A stretch of 64,000 bases of DNA from Pseudomonas akapageensis. Lineage in GTDB: Bacteria; Pseudomonadota; Gammaproteobacteria; Pseudomonadales; Pseudomonadaceae. The notes under the pieces are model-generated. The model searched no databases, was not told the DNA's origin, and saw only the letters and a list, made by a program, of their open reading frames with translations. Both the position numbers and the translations under genes were made by a program. Below, piece after piece: positions 21,653-30,459 of the stretch. Positions within the stretch are counted from its first letter, which is position 1. Every line of letters begins with the position of its first letter. Where the stretch lies: assembly GCF_011355085.1 (NCBI RefSeq), contig NZ_VXCP01000001.1, forward strand, positions 76,285 to 140,284. The letters are read 5' to 3'.

Positions 21653-22123
21653 TTATTTGAATTCCAACGCCAGAGCGGTGCACCAGGATTCGCCACGCGA
21701 GCCTCGCGGCGCCAAGTGCAGAGAACGGCCGCCCCCATGGGGGCTTATGGTAATGGTCAGGTCAGGCTTTGGCAAAAAGCCCTTGCCCCGCCCAGGCCAC
21801 TCGACAAGGCATAAAGCGTCGCCTTCGAAGTAATCGCGGATGCCCAGATATTCCAGTTCTTCAGGGTCTACAAGGCGATATAGATCAAAGTGATAGGCCC
21901 GAAAGCTCGCATTCTCGTAAGGTTCCACCAAGGTAAAGGTCGGACTCTTGACCGCCCCCACATGCCCCAAACCCCTGATGAGACCGCGTGACAGCGTGGT
22001 TTTGCCCGCCCCCAGGTCCCCTTCAAGAAAGATCACACCCACTCCCTGAGTGATCTGGGCCAGTCGCCCACCGAAGCCGATCATGGCCGCTTCATCGGCC
22101 AGGTACAGGGTTACTTCAGACAC
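21653..22123 (-). CDS. tsaE: tRNA threonylcarbamoyladenosine biosynthesis ATPase TsaE
   Basis: 156 residues with Walker A LEGDLGAGKTTLSRG, SPTFTLVEPY and the HFDLYRL / EWPGRG motifs. ATPase of the TsaBDE complex that makes t6A37 in ANN-decoding tRNAs. Its start overlaps the nnr end by 13 bp. Confidence 0.96.
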   Translation of the reverse strand: MSEVTLYLADEAAMIGFGGRLAQITQGVGVIFLEGDLGAGKTTLSRGLIRGLGHVGAVKSPTFTLVEPYENASFRAYHFDLYRLVDPEELEYLGIRDYFEGDALCLVEWPGRGKGFLPKPDLTITISPHGGGRSLHLAPRGSRGESWCTALALEFK

Positions 22124-23610
22124 GGTGTTTGCTCCTCAAGCAACTGACGAATGGCTGGAATCAAATCACTGGCCGCCAGCCCACGACCCTTTTGACCTTC
22201 GATTTGCCCGGCACTGGCGTGCAACCAGACGCCGAGGCAGGCAGCCTCGAATGGCGGCAGCCCCTGGGCCAGCAATGCGCCGATCAAGCCCGCCAGCACG
22301 TCTCCCAGCCCTGCGGTCGCCATGGCCGGATGACCGCGATCGCAGAGGGCCAGACTGCCAGTGGGGTCGGCAACCAGGCTGCCAGCCCCCTTCAAGACAC
22401 AAACTGCATCATATTTTTGCGCCAGGGATTGCACCGCCGCGGCCCGATCGACCTGAACCTGCTGTGGAGTTATCCCCAGAAGCCGCGCGGCCTCGCCTGG
22501 ATGGGGGGTGATCACGCTGCCGCCAGGCAACCTGGCGGCGCCATCGGCCAGGAGATTCAACGCATCGGCATCCCAGACTTGAGGCCTTCCGGTATTGGCG
22601 GCCACCGACAACAGGCTGCGCCCCCAGGACGCCTGCCCCAAACCTGGCCCGACCACCAGCACCGAGGCCTGCTCGACCAGCCCCATCAACTGGTTGGCCG
22701 AAGAAATACCCATTGCCATGACTTCGGGCAGGCGGGAAAGCGCGGCAGCCACATGCTCACTGCGCGTGGCCAGCGACACCATGCCGGCACCGCTGCGCAA
22801 GGCGCTTTCGGCACTCAGCACTGCCGCGCCACCCATGCCGCGCTCACCGCCGATGACCAGCACCCGACCGAATTGCCCCTTGTGCGATGCCGGAGGGCGC
22901 GCGACCAAACGTGGCAGGCTATCGACACTCAGACGCCGGGCAATGCCGGGGACTTGCGCGACGATTGCAGGATCGGCCTGCAAATCATCAAAAACCAGCT
23001 CTCCGACCCAATCCGGAGCCTGGCCGGTGAACAATCCGAACTTCAGGCCGATAAAAGTGACCGTCAACTGCGCCCGCACCGCGCAGCCAAGGACTTGCCC
23101 GCTATCGGCACACAATCCCGAGGGAATATCGACCGCCACGACCGGCAAACCGCTGGCATTGATGGCTTCGATCGCTTCGGTGTAAGGCGAGCGCACCGCC
23201 CCTGTCAGCCCAGTGCCGAGCAAGGCGTCGAGAACGATGCCCTCCATGACAGTCCCGGCAACCCACGGCCAGATCGAAACCCCACAGCCACGCGCCTCGG
23301 CACAGGCCAATGCGGCATCGCCGGTGAGTGCATCGGGATCGCCCAGGGTCAGCACGTCCACCTGCCAGCCAGCACGCTCGGCCAATGCCGCCACCAGATA
23401 GCCATCGCCGGCATTGTTGCCACGTCCGGTCAGTACGGTCAGCACGCGAGCGTCCGGCCAGCGACGACGCAAGGCCCGCCAGGTGGCGTGGGCGGCACGC
23501 TGCATCAGCTCGAACCCCGGCGTACCGGCGGCGATCAGCCGCGTATCAAGGTCGCGAACCTGTGCGGCGCTGTACAGCGCGTCGGGTAATTCAGTGGATA
23601 TCGGTAGCAT
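22111..23610 (-). CDS. nnr: Bifunctional NAD(P)H-hydrate epimerase / ADP-dependent dehydratase
   Basis: About 499 residues. The N-terminal YjeF-N epimerase (GRGNNAGDGYLVA; VAVDIPSG) is fused to a C-terminal YjeF-C dehydratase (GSVITPHPGEAARLL; LKGAGSLV; ATAGLGDVLAG). Repairs damaged NAD(P)HX. The start may be ATG 23610 or ATG 23625; GGATAG precedes the former at 7-base spacing. The much longer open frame upstream crosses queG and is not coding. Confidence 0.95.
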   Translation of the reverse strand: MLPISTELPDALYSAAQVRDLDTRLIAAGTPGFELMQRAAHATWRALRRRWPDARVLTVLTGRGNNAGDGYLVAALAERAGWQVDVLTLGDPDALTGDAALACAEARGCGVSIWPWVAGTVMEGIVLDALLGTGLTGAVRSPYTEAIEAINASGLPVVAVDIPSGLCADSGQVLGCAVRAQLTVTFIGLKFGLFTGQAPDWVGELVFDDLQADPAIVAQVPGIARRLSVDSLPRLVARPPASHKGQFGRVLVIGGERGMGGAAVLSAESALRSGAGMVSLATRSEHVAAALSRLPEVMAMGISSANQLMGLVEQASVLVVGPGLGQASWGRSLLSVAANTGRPQVWDADALNLLADGAARLPGGSVITPHPGEAARLLGITPQQVQVDRAAAVQSLAQKYDAVCVLKGAGSLVADPTGSLALCDRGHPAMATAGLGDVLAGLIGALLAQGLPPFEAACLGVWLHASAGQIEGQKGRGLAASDLIPAIRQLLEEQTPCLK

Positions 23611-23676
23611 ACTGGGGCTATCCATGGCGATGTCTGGCAGAATTATACGCACCTCAGCCCCGGTTTCGTTCTTCCC

Positions 23677-24741
23677 ATGTCCGCTCTTACCGCCGATCTT
23701 CCCGCCCTGGCCCAGTCGATCAAGGACTGGGGCCGCGAACTGGGCTTTCAGCAAGTCGGCATTGCCGGCCTGGATCTGGGCGAGCACGAAAAACACCTGG
23801 AACGCTGGCTCGAGGCCGGGTACCACGGCGAAATGGAATACATGGGCGCCCATGGCAGCAAACGCTCCCACCCCGACGAACTGGTGCCTGGCACTCTGCG
23901 GGTGGTGTCGCTGCGCATGGACTACCTGCCGGGCGACACCTACATGGCCCAGCGCCTGGCTCAACCTGAAAAGGCCTACGTCTCGCGCTATGCCCTGGGG
24001 CGGGACTATCACAAGCTGATTCGCAAGCGCGTGCAACAGCTGGCCGAGCGCATCCAGCAGGCGATCGGTCCCTTTGGCTATCGCGCCTTCGTCGACAGCG
24101 CCCCGGTGCTGGAAAAGGCCATTGCCGAACAAGCGGGCCTGGGCTGGATCGGCAAGAACACCCTCGTGCTCAACCGCAAGGCAGGGAGCTATTTCTTTCT
24201 CGCCGAATTATTCGTCGACCTGCCCCTGCCGGTTGATCCACCGCACACCACCGAGCATTGCGGTCGTTGCAGTGCCTGCATGGACATCTGCCCCACAGCG
24301 GCCTTCGTCGGGCCTTACGTACTGGATGCACGCCGCTGCATTTCCTACCTGACCATCGAGTTGAAAAGCGCCATACCCGAAGAGTTACGCCCGCTGATCG
24401 GCAACCGGGTGTTCGGTTGCGACGATTGCCAGATCGTCTGTCCATGGAATCGCTTCGCCCGGCCGTCGGGTGAAACAGACTTCAAGCCGCGGCACAATCT
24501 GGACAATGCCGAGCTGGCCGAGCTGTTTTTGTGGGATGAAGATAAATTTCTCAGCAGCACCGAAGGCTCACCGCTGCGCCGTGCCGGTTATGAGCGCTGG
24601 CTACGCAACCTGGCAGTGGGACTGGGCAATGCCCCATCGACCATCCCGGTGCTCGAGGCCTTGCGAGCGCGCCGCGATCACCCTTCGGAGCTGGTTCGTG
24701 AACATGTCGAGTGGGCCCTCAAACAGCACGACAAACACTGA
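23677..24741 (+). CDS. queG: Epoxyqueuosine reductase
   Basis: 354 residues. Cobalamin-dependent last step of queuosine synthesis. Two [4Fe-4S] clusters are visible (CGRCSACMDICPT and CDDCQIVCPW), with a C-terminal HEAT-like tail. Divergent from nnr over a 66-bp intergenic promoter region. Confidence 0.97.
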   Translation: MSALTADLPALAQSIKDWGRELGFQQVGIAGLDLGEHEKHLERWLEAGYHGEMEYMGAHGSKRSHPDELVPGTLRVVSLRMDYLPGDTYMAQRLAQPEKAYVSRYALGRDYHKLIRKRVQQLAERIQQAIGPFGYRAFVDSAPVLEKAIAEQAGLGWIGKNTLVLNRKAGSYFFLAELFVDLPLPVDPPHTTEHCGRCSACMDICPTAAFVGPYVLDARRCISYLTIELKSAIPEELRPLIGNRVFGCDDCQIVCPWNRFARPSGETDFKPRHNLDNAELAELFLWDEDKFLSSTEGSPLRRAGYERWLRNLAVGLGNAPSTIPVLEALRARRDHPSELVREHVEWALKQHDKH

Positions 24742-24744
24742 CTC

Positions 24745-24842
24745 CTCGCTCCCACGCTCTGCGTGGGAATGCAGTGGCAGACGCTAAGCGTCGAGACGCA
24801 GAGCGTCAGGAAAGGCATTCCCACGCGGAGCGTGGGAACGAG
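24745..24842. repeat. Palindromic intergenic repeat, copy 1
   Basis: 28-base ends CTCGCTCCCACGCTCTGCGT... and ...GCGGAGCGTGGGAACGAG are inverted copies, each itself a hairpin (CCCACGC / GCGTGGG), with further small palindromes (GACGC / GCGTC) between. A second copy lies at 36741-36852. REP-like element directly after the queG stop codon. Confidence 0.85.
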
Positions 24843-24851
24843 AAAACAACA

Positions 24852-25463
24852 TCAATGTTCGTCGTTATAGACGAACTTGGGCATTTCCCAGTGAAAGCGG
24901 ATCGCCAACAGCCGCACCAGGAAGCCACCGAACAAGGTGAGCAGAATGGCTTGATCGCCGGGCAATTCCAGATGCAGGCAGAGCAGATAAAACCAGGCAG
25001 TCGCGAATGACACGCTGGCATACAACTCACGGCGAAACACCAACGGAATGTCGTTGCAGAGAATGTCGCGCAGGATGCCGCCAAATACTCCGGTGATCAC
25101 ACCGCTGATGGATGCCACCAGCAGGTCATGCCCCAATTCCAGGGCCGTCATGCATCCGATCAGCGTGAACGCCACCAGGCCTACGGCATCGAGCACCAGG
25201 AACAACGAACGCAGGTGCCGCATCAATGGCGCAATGAAGATCGTCACCAGCGCCGCGATGCTGGTCAGTACCAGGTATTCCGGGTGCTTGACCCAGGTCA
25301 GCGGGTAATGCCCGAGCAACACGTCACGCACCGAACCGCCGCCCAGCGCGGTAACGCATGCAATCAACACCACGCCAAACCAGTCCATGCCACGGCGCCC
25401 CGCCGAAAGGGCGCCGGTCATGGCTTCGGCGGTGATTGCAATCAGGTAGAGCATCAACAACAT
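24852..25463 (-). CDS. TRIC/UPF0126 family membrane protein (YadS-like)
   Basis: About 203 residues in seven hydrophobic helices made of two tandem repeats, each with a Gly-rich kink motif (GGGSVRDVLLG and GGILRDIL). That is the signature of the prokaryotic trimeric cation channel family. Probable inner-membrane K+ (or glycine-related) channel. The start is taken at the Met at 25463; the ORF is open 15 codons further. Confidence 0.85.
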   Translation of the reverse strand: MLLMLYLIAITAEAMTGALSAGRRGMDWFGVVLIACVTALGGGSVRDVLLGHYPLTWVKHPEYLVLTSIAALVTIFIAPLMRHLRSLFLVLDAVGLVAFTLIGCMTALELGHDLLVASISGVITGVFGGILRDILCNDIPLVFRRELYASVSFATAWFYLLCLHLELPGDQAILLTLFGGFLVRLLAIRFHWEMPKFVYNDEH

Positions 25464-25527
25464 GGCAGCGGTCCGTGCGAAAAGGGCGCGCAGTCTAACC
25501 AATTGCAAGCACCAAAAAAGGGCACGA

Positions 25528-26070
25528 TCAGAACTTTATGAAGTGCTCACGATAGTGGCGCAGCTCGGCGATGGACTCACGGATGTCGTCCAGCGCCAGA
25601 TGGGTACTGCCCTTTTTGAAACTGTCGCGAACCGTCGGCGCCCAGCGCGCGGCCAGCTCCTTGAGCGTCGAGACATCGAGGTTGCGGTAATGGAAGTAGT
25701 TTTCCAGTTCGCGCATGTGTCGATAGAGGAAACGGCGATCCTGGCAGATGCTGTTGCCACAGATCGGCGACTTGCCCTTGGGCACCCATTGTTCCAGGAA
25801 GGCAATGGTCTGTGCTTCGGCTTCGGCCATGCTGATGCGGCTCTCGCGCACGCGCTGGGTCAGTCCGGAACCGCCGTGCTGACGGGTATTCCACTCGTCC
25901 ATGCCGGCCAGAATCTCGTCACTCTGGTGGATCGCGATGACCGGGCCTTCGGCGAGCGTATTGAGGTCGCTGTCGGTGACGATCGTGGCCATTTCGATGA
26001 TGACGTCATGGTCAGGATCCAGACCGGTCATTTCCAGGTCGATCCAAATAAGGTTCTGTGGGTTTTGCAT
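25528..26070 (-). CDS. orn: Oligoribonuclease
   Basis: 180 residues from ATG 26070 with GAGGAG upstream; the 24 earlier codons are not conserved-looking. DEDDh exonuclease motifs: [20 protein letters not shown], and HLALDDI with its catalytic His. It degrades 2-5-mer RNA including pGpG, thus ending c-di-GMP turnover. Divergent from rsgA. Confidence 0.97.
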   Translation of the reverse strand: MQNPQNLIWIDLEMTGLDPDHDVIIEMATIVTDSDLNTLAEGPVIAIHQSDEILAGMDEWNTRQHGGSGLTQRVRESRISMAEAEAQTIAFLEQWVPKGKSPICGNSICQDRRFLYRHMRELENYFHYRNLDVSTLKELAARWAPTVRDSFKKGSTHLALDDIRESIAELRHYREHFIKF

Positions 26071-26170
26071 GGTTCTGCTCCTCGACGTAGCTGCGCAGTT
26101 TAGCCTAGTGGGCCGTGCTAAACTCGTTGCCGTTTTATCCATACCCTTGCTTTATCGACACGGAACATTC

Positions 26171-27202
26171 ATGGCCAAACGCCAGCTCAACCGTCGCCAG
26201 AACTGGCGCATCGAAAAAATCCAGGGCGAGCGCGCTGCCCGCGCCGCCAAACGCGAGTCCCATGCCCTGGAAGTGCTCGAAGGCGGTGACCTCGGCCCCG
26301 AACAGACGGGCCTGGTGATCGCGCACTTCGGTGTGCAAGTGGAAGTCGAAGCGCAGCAAGGCGAGCAAGCCGGCCAGGTGTTCCGCTGCCACCTGCGCGC
26401 CAACCTCCCCGCGCTGGTCACCGGCGACCGGGTGGTCTGGCGTGCCGGCAACCAGGGTATCGGCGTGATCGTCGCGCAATTGCCGCGCGACACCGAGTTG
26501 TGCCGGCCCGATAGTCGTGGCCAGCTCAAGCCGGTGGCCGCCAACGTCGATTTGATCGTCATTGTCTTCGCGCCCATGCCCGAGCCCCACGCCAACCTGA
26601 TCGATCGTTATCTGGTCGCCGCCGAGCACGCGGGCATTCACCCGCTGTTGTTGCTCAACAAGGCCGACCTGATCGATGAGCAGAACGCCCCGGCGCTCAA
26701 TGCATTGCTCGCCGTCTACCGTCAGCTGGGCTATCCCCTGCTGGAGGTTTCGGCCCACCATGGCGATGGCATGCAGCAGCTGCAGGCTCGCCTGGACGGG
26801 CACATCAGCGTATTCGTCGGCCAGTCCGGCGTCGGCAAGTCGTCCCTGGTCAACAGCTTGCTGCCGGACGTCGAGACACGCGTCGGGCCACTGTCCGAGT
26901 GGTCCGGGCAAGGCACCCATACCACTACCACCGCGCGGCTGTTTCACTTCCCTGGCGGCGGCGAGCTGATCGACTCCCCGGGCATCCGCGAATTCGGCCT
27001 GGGCCACGTCAGCCGCGCCGATGTCGAGGCCGGGTTCATCGAGTTCAACGATTTGCTCGGCACTTGCCGCTTTCGCGACTGCAAGCATGACCGCGAACCG
27101 GGCTGCGCCTTGCTCAAGGCCCTTGAAGAGGGGCGCGTGCAGCAACAGCGCATGAACAGTTACCGCTCGATCATTGCCAGCCTGCCCCAAGACTCCTACT
27201 AA
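26171..27202 (+). CDS. rsgA: Small ribosomal subunit biogenesis GTPase RsgA
   Basis: 343 residues from ATG 26171. OB fold, circularly permuted GTPase (NKADL first, then [10 protein letters not shown] and [10 protein letters not shown]) and a C-terminal zinc knuckle ([14 protein letters not shown]). Late 30S maturation factor. The open frame upstream overlaps orn and is not coding. Confidence 0.97.
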   Translation: MAKRQLNRRQNWRIEKIQGERAARAAKRESHALEVLEGGDLGPEQTGLVIAHFGVQVEVEAQQGEQAGQVFRCHLRANLPALVTGDRVVWRAGNQGIGVIVAQLPRDTELCRPDSRGQLKPVAANVDLIVIVFAPMPEPHANLIDRYLVAAEHAGIHPLLLLNKADLIDEQNAPALNALLAVYRQLGYPLLEVSAHHGDGMQQLQARLDGHISVFVGQSGVGKSSLVNSLLPDVETRVGPLSEWSGQGTHTTTTARLFHFPGGGELIDSPGIREFGLGHVSRADVEAGFIEFNDLLGTCRFRDCKHDREPGCALLKALEEGRVQQQRMNSYRSIIASLPQDSY

Positions 27203-27415
27203 GAGCCCGGCGCTTTTCCTACAGCGGATAAGCGCCGCCCCTTATTGATGGCAACCTTTCCGTAGGAAGTTTTAACCCATAGCTGTAGGACAGCTCTCGT
27301 TTTTCAGCAGTACCTTGTTGCTCCCGTTTATTTGCACAAAGGTCATCTCTTCATGACGCTGTCTATCCACTGGATAGCGACGTCAACTCGCACTCTGTGA
27401 ATGAAGAGAACAAAT

Positions 27416-28378
27416 ATGCGCAAAGCACTCTTTGTCGGCATCAACAACTACCGCCATATCCTGCCGCTCGACGGTTGCCACAATGACGCCATGGCCCTGG
27501 CCTCGGTACTGAGCCGTCATGCCACGGGCAGCCCGAACTTCGACAGCCGGGTACTGACCACCGCAAACAGCGAACTCTCTCACCACGCACTGGAGGGCCA
27601 CATCAAGGAGCTGTTTTGCAGACCTTGCGATACCGCGCTGCTCTACTTTGCCGGGCACGGTCAGTTCGACACCAGTATCGATGACGGCATGCTGCTGCCC
27701 CAGGATGCTCGCAATGCGACCGACGGTATTCGCCTGAGCGATATCCTGGCCTGGGCCTCGAAGTCTGGTGAGATCAAGAACAAGATCATCATCCTTGATT
27801 GCTTCCAGACCGGAGCCGTGGGCGGTAACCGCACGCTGAGGGTCGGCACCAGCATAATCGGCGAAGGGGTCACCCTCCTGGCCGCCTGCAAGAAAACCGA
27901 ACAGGCGGGCGGGCGCCCTGGCCACGGGGTATTCACGCGCTTGCTGCTGCAAGCCCTGCAAGGTGCGGCGGCCAATGTTCTAGGCGCGATAACGCCGGGC
28001 AGTCTCTATGCGTTCATCGATAACGCACTGGGCGCCCGTGAACAGCGACCGGTATTCAAGACCAACGTCGCACACTTCAATTCATTGCGCGACGTGCCAC
28101 CGCTGATTCCCGAAGCAACGCTACGCAAGTTGCCCGAATGGTTTCCCGAAGCCGACTCTGTGTTCGAACTCGACCCCAGCTTCGAACCGACCGAGACGGC
28201 TTATTTCGTCCCCGAGCACGGTGAAATTTTCGCGCAATTGCAGCGCTGCCATCGCCACAGCCTGGTGGAGCCAGTAGACGCAGAGCAACTGTATTTTGCA
28301 GCCATCAACCATACTGGCTGCCGTCTCACGGCACTGGGTGCCCACTACCGTGAGCTCGCCATGATCGGGCACCTCTGA
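27416..28378 (+). CDS. Caspase-family (C14) protease-like protein
   Basis: 320 residues from the ATG at 27416, which has GAGA 7 bases upstream. Caspase p20-like fold: MRKALFVGINNY start, His81 in YFAGHGQ and Cys129 in IILDCFQTG. The Cys is followed by Phe rather than the usual His/Cys. The ~110-residue C-terminus has no membrane segment and ends in a short helical, possibly winged-helix-like region (LYFAAINHTGCRLTALG). Prokaryotic caspase homologues are linked to cell death and antiphage defence, but no partner gene is adjacent here. It stands between rsgA and convergent motB. Confidence 0.85.
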   Translation: MRKALFVGINNYRHILPLDGCHNDAMALASVLSRHATGSPNFDSRVLTTANSELSHHALEGHIKELFCRPCDTALLYFAGHGQFDTSIDDGMLLPQDARNATDGIRLSDILAWASKSGEIKNKIIILDCFQTGAVGGNRTLRVGTSIIGEGVTLLAACKKTEQAGGRPGHGVFTRLLLQALQGAAANVLGAITPGSLYAFIDNALGAREQRPVFKTNVAHFNSLRDVPPLIPEATLRKLPEWFPEADSVFELDPSFEPTETAYFVPEHGEIFAQLQRCHRHSLVEPVDAEQLYFAAINHTGCRLTALGAHYRELAMIGHL

Positions 28379-28384
28379 AGCAAA

Positions 28385-28414
28385 CCGCCCGCTTCGATCA
28401 CTCGAGGCGGGCGG
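28385..28414. terminator. Strong hairpin between caspase-like gene and motB
   Basis: 13-bp arms (CCGCCCGCTTCGA / TCGAGGCGGGCGG, one non-Watson-Crick position) with a 4-base loop sit in the 42-bp gap between convergent genes. There is no T run, so termination in either direction is only likely. Confidence 0.45.
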
Positions 28415-28420
28415 GAGGCG

Positions 28421-29455
28421 TCATTGCTTGCCGGTCTCGTCCATCTTCAGGACGCCGTCCTCGAAGATGTTGAGTTTCTGTCGCAGCTCACGGGGCTGCA
28501 TTGGCTCGCCCGGATCGATTGGAGCCGGCGTCACCGCCGGATCAATCGCCGCCCCGGGCTGCGCGGCAGGTTCCGCCGTGTCGGGCTTGGCAGCTTCAGG
28601 AGTACCCTGCTCGCCTTCGATTGCGCGCTGGGCCTTCTTGGTCAGCACGATGATGTCGATGCGTCGATTGACCGGATTGAATGGGTTGGCCCGGTCGAAC
28701 AGGGACGAGGATGCATAGCCCACCACCCGCGCAACCTGAGTGTCGGGGTAACCACCGGCAACCAGGGCGCGGCGTGCGGCGTTGGCGCGATTGGCCGACA
28801 GTTCCCAGTTACCGTACTCGCCGGCACCGGCGTAGGCCTTGGCATCGGTATGACCGCTCACGCTGATCTTGTTCGGCACCGCCTTGATGGTGTCGGCCAT
28901 GGCCAGCAGGATATCTTCGAAATAGGGCTTGAGCCGAGCACTGCCCAGATCGAACATCGGCCGGTTTTCGGCGTCCATGATCTGAATGCGTAAGCCATCC
29001 GGGGTAATCTCGAACAGGATCTGATCCTTGAACTTCTGCAGCTGCGGATTCTCGTTGACCTTGGTCTGCAGCTCTTGCAGCAACAGTTCCAGACGATCGC
29101 GCTCGACCTGCTCGGCCACGGTCTCGGCCTGCTCCGTGTTGACCGGTGCCTCGGATTGCGGCTGGGGTTCGGCTCGCATCTCCGGGTTGATGGTCTTGTC
29201 CGGGGCCATCTGGGGCGAGCCGCCCAGATCGATAACGTAGGGCGTGCCCGCCTCGGTGAAACCGATCGGGTCCTTGAAGTAGCCGGCGATGGCGCGTTTC
29301 TGCTCGGGAGTTGTCGAGGACAGCAACCACAGGACCAGGAAGAACGCCATCATTGCCGTCGCAAAGTCGGCGAACGCGATTTTCCAGGCGCCACCGTGAT
29401 GACCGGCCTCGTAGCGCTTGACGCGCTTGATAATGATCGGCTGATTATTCTCCAT
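28421..29455 (-). CDS. motB: Flagellar motor protein MotB
   Basis: 344 residues: N-terminal transmembrane helix with the proton-carrying Asp region (FADFATAMMAFFLVLWLL), then a plug/linker, and an OmpA-like peptidoglycan-binding domain (SGHTDAKAY, NWELSANRANAARR). The C-terminus is Ala/Pro-rich. Stator subunit with MotA, 3 bp downstream of motA. Confidence 0.97.
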   Translation of the reverse strand: MENNQPIIIKRVKRYEAGHHGGAWKIAFADFATAMMAFFLVLWLLSSTTPEQKRAIAGYFKDPIGFTEAGTPYVIDLGGSPQMAPDKTINPEMRAEPQPQSEAPVNTEQAETVAEQVERDRLELLLQELQTKVNENPQLQKFKDQILFEITPDGLRIQIMDAENRPMFDLGSARLKPYFEDILLAMADTIKAVPNKISVSGHTDAKAYAGAGEYGNWELSANRANAARRALVAGGYPDTQVARVVGYASSSLFDRANPFNPVNRRIDIIVLTKKAQRAIEGEQGTPEAAKPDTAEPAAQPGAAIDPAVTPAPIDPGEPMQPRELRQKLNIFEDGVLKMDETGKQ

Positions 29456-29458
29456 GAC

Positions 29459-30310
29459 TCAGCGACCGCGAACCGCTTGTTCCAGCTCCATGAAGCTAGG
29501 GCGGTGCGCCGGGTACAGAACCTTGCGTCCGAACTCTACGGCCAGTGATGGCGGCATGCCCGATGCCGACGCTACCAGTGCCGCCTTGATGGCTTCGTAC
29601 ACATTCAGTTCTTCCTTGGCGTCATGACGCAAGGCAGTCGACAACGGCCCGAAGAAACCATAGGCAGCCAGAATACCGAAAAAGGTACCGACCAACGCCG
29701 CACCGACGTGGACGCCAATGGTTTTCTGGTCGCCTTCACCGAGCGAAGCCATGGTCACCACGATACCCAATACCGCCGCAACGATACCGAAACCCGGCAT
29801 GCCGTCGGCAATGCCGTTGACGGCGTGGGAAGGATGCTCGAGCTCTTCCTTCAGGCTCACCAGCTCCATGTCGAACAGACCTTCAAGCTCGTGGGGAGCC
29901 ATGTTGCCTGAGGACATGATGCGCAGGTAATCGCAAATATAGGCCGTCATGCGCTCATCTTTGAGCACGGCAGGGTATTTGGCGAAAATCGGGCTGGCCG
30001 CGGCATCTTCGATGTCGCCTTCGATGGCCATCATGCCTTCGCGGCGGCTCTTGTTGAGGATCTCATAGACCAGGCCCAATACTTCTACATAGAAAGTATG
30101 GGAGAAGCGTGAGCTGAACATGCTCAGCGACTTCTTGATGACGTGCTTGGTCATGCGGCCGGGGTTGGCTTGCAGGAACGCACCAAGGGCCGCACCACCG
30201 ATGATCATGACCTCGAAAGGCTGAATCAGTGCCGCAATCTTGCCGTGAGAGAGGACATATCCGCCGAGCACACTCGCGAATACGACGATGATGCCGATAA
30301 TTTTAGCCAT
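29459..30310 (-). CDS. motA: Flagellar motor stator protein MotA
   Basis: 283 residues with four transmembrane helices and the conserved cytoplasmic segment and GMPGFGIVAAVLGIVVTM motif. Inner-membrane proton-channel subunit paired with MotB. It is the first gene of motAB, divergent from the HDOD gene. Confidence 0.97.
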   Translation of the reverse strand: MAKIIGIIVVFASVLGGYVLSHGKIAALIQPFEVMIIGGAALGAFLQANPGRMTKHVIKKSLSMFSSRFSHTFYVEVLGLVYEILNKSRREGMMAIEGDIEDAAASPIFAKYPAVLKDERMTAYICDYLRIMSSGNMAPHELEGLFDMELVSLKEELEHPSHAVNGIADGMPGFGIVAAVLGIVVTMASLGEGDQKTIGVHVGAALVGTFFGILAAYGFFGPLSTALRHDAKEELNVYEAIKAALVASASGMPPSLAVEFGRKVLYPAHRPSFMELEQAVRGR

Positions 30311-30459
30311 GGGTTAGAAGCACTTACAAAGTCGTGGTAAGGGTCGGGCCGGGAGTTTCTAAAACTCTTCTTCTATTTATCGGCAGTTCTGCGCCAGACT
30401 ATAGCCAGTTAAGGCGAAAAGCCAGTTTGGCCCCTTCCAGAGCAACTATTGAAACTATC

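Noticed and set aside
23611..24132. N-terminal extension of nnr by about 170 codons
   Set aside because: It would overlap the divergent queG gene; Nnr proteins are ~500 residues and homology begins at the chosen start.
24745..24842. CRISPR array
   Set aside because: Only inverted palindromic ends with a variable centre, no regularly spaced direct repeats; the same holds at 36741-36852 and 48141-48204.
27209..27237. Inverted repeat GGCGCTT/AAGCGCC after rsgA as a terminator
   Set aside because: Seven-base arms with a long loop and no T run on either strand; too weak to call.
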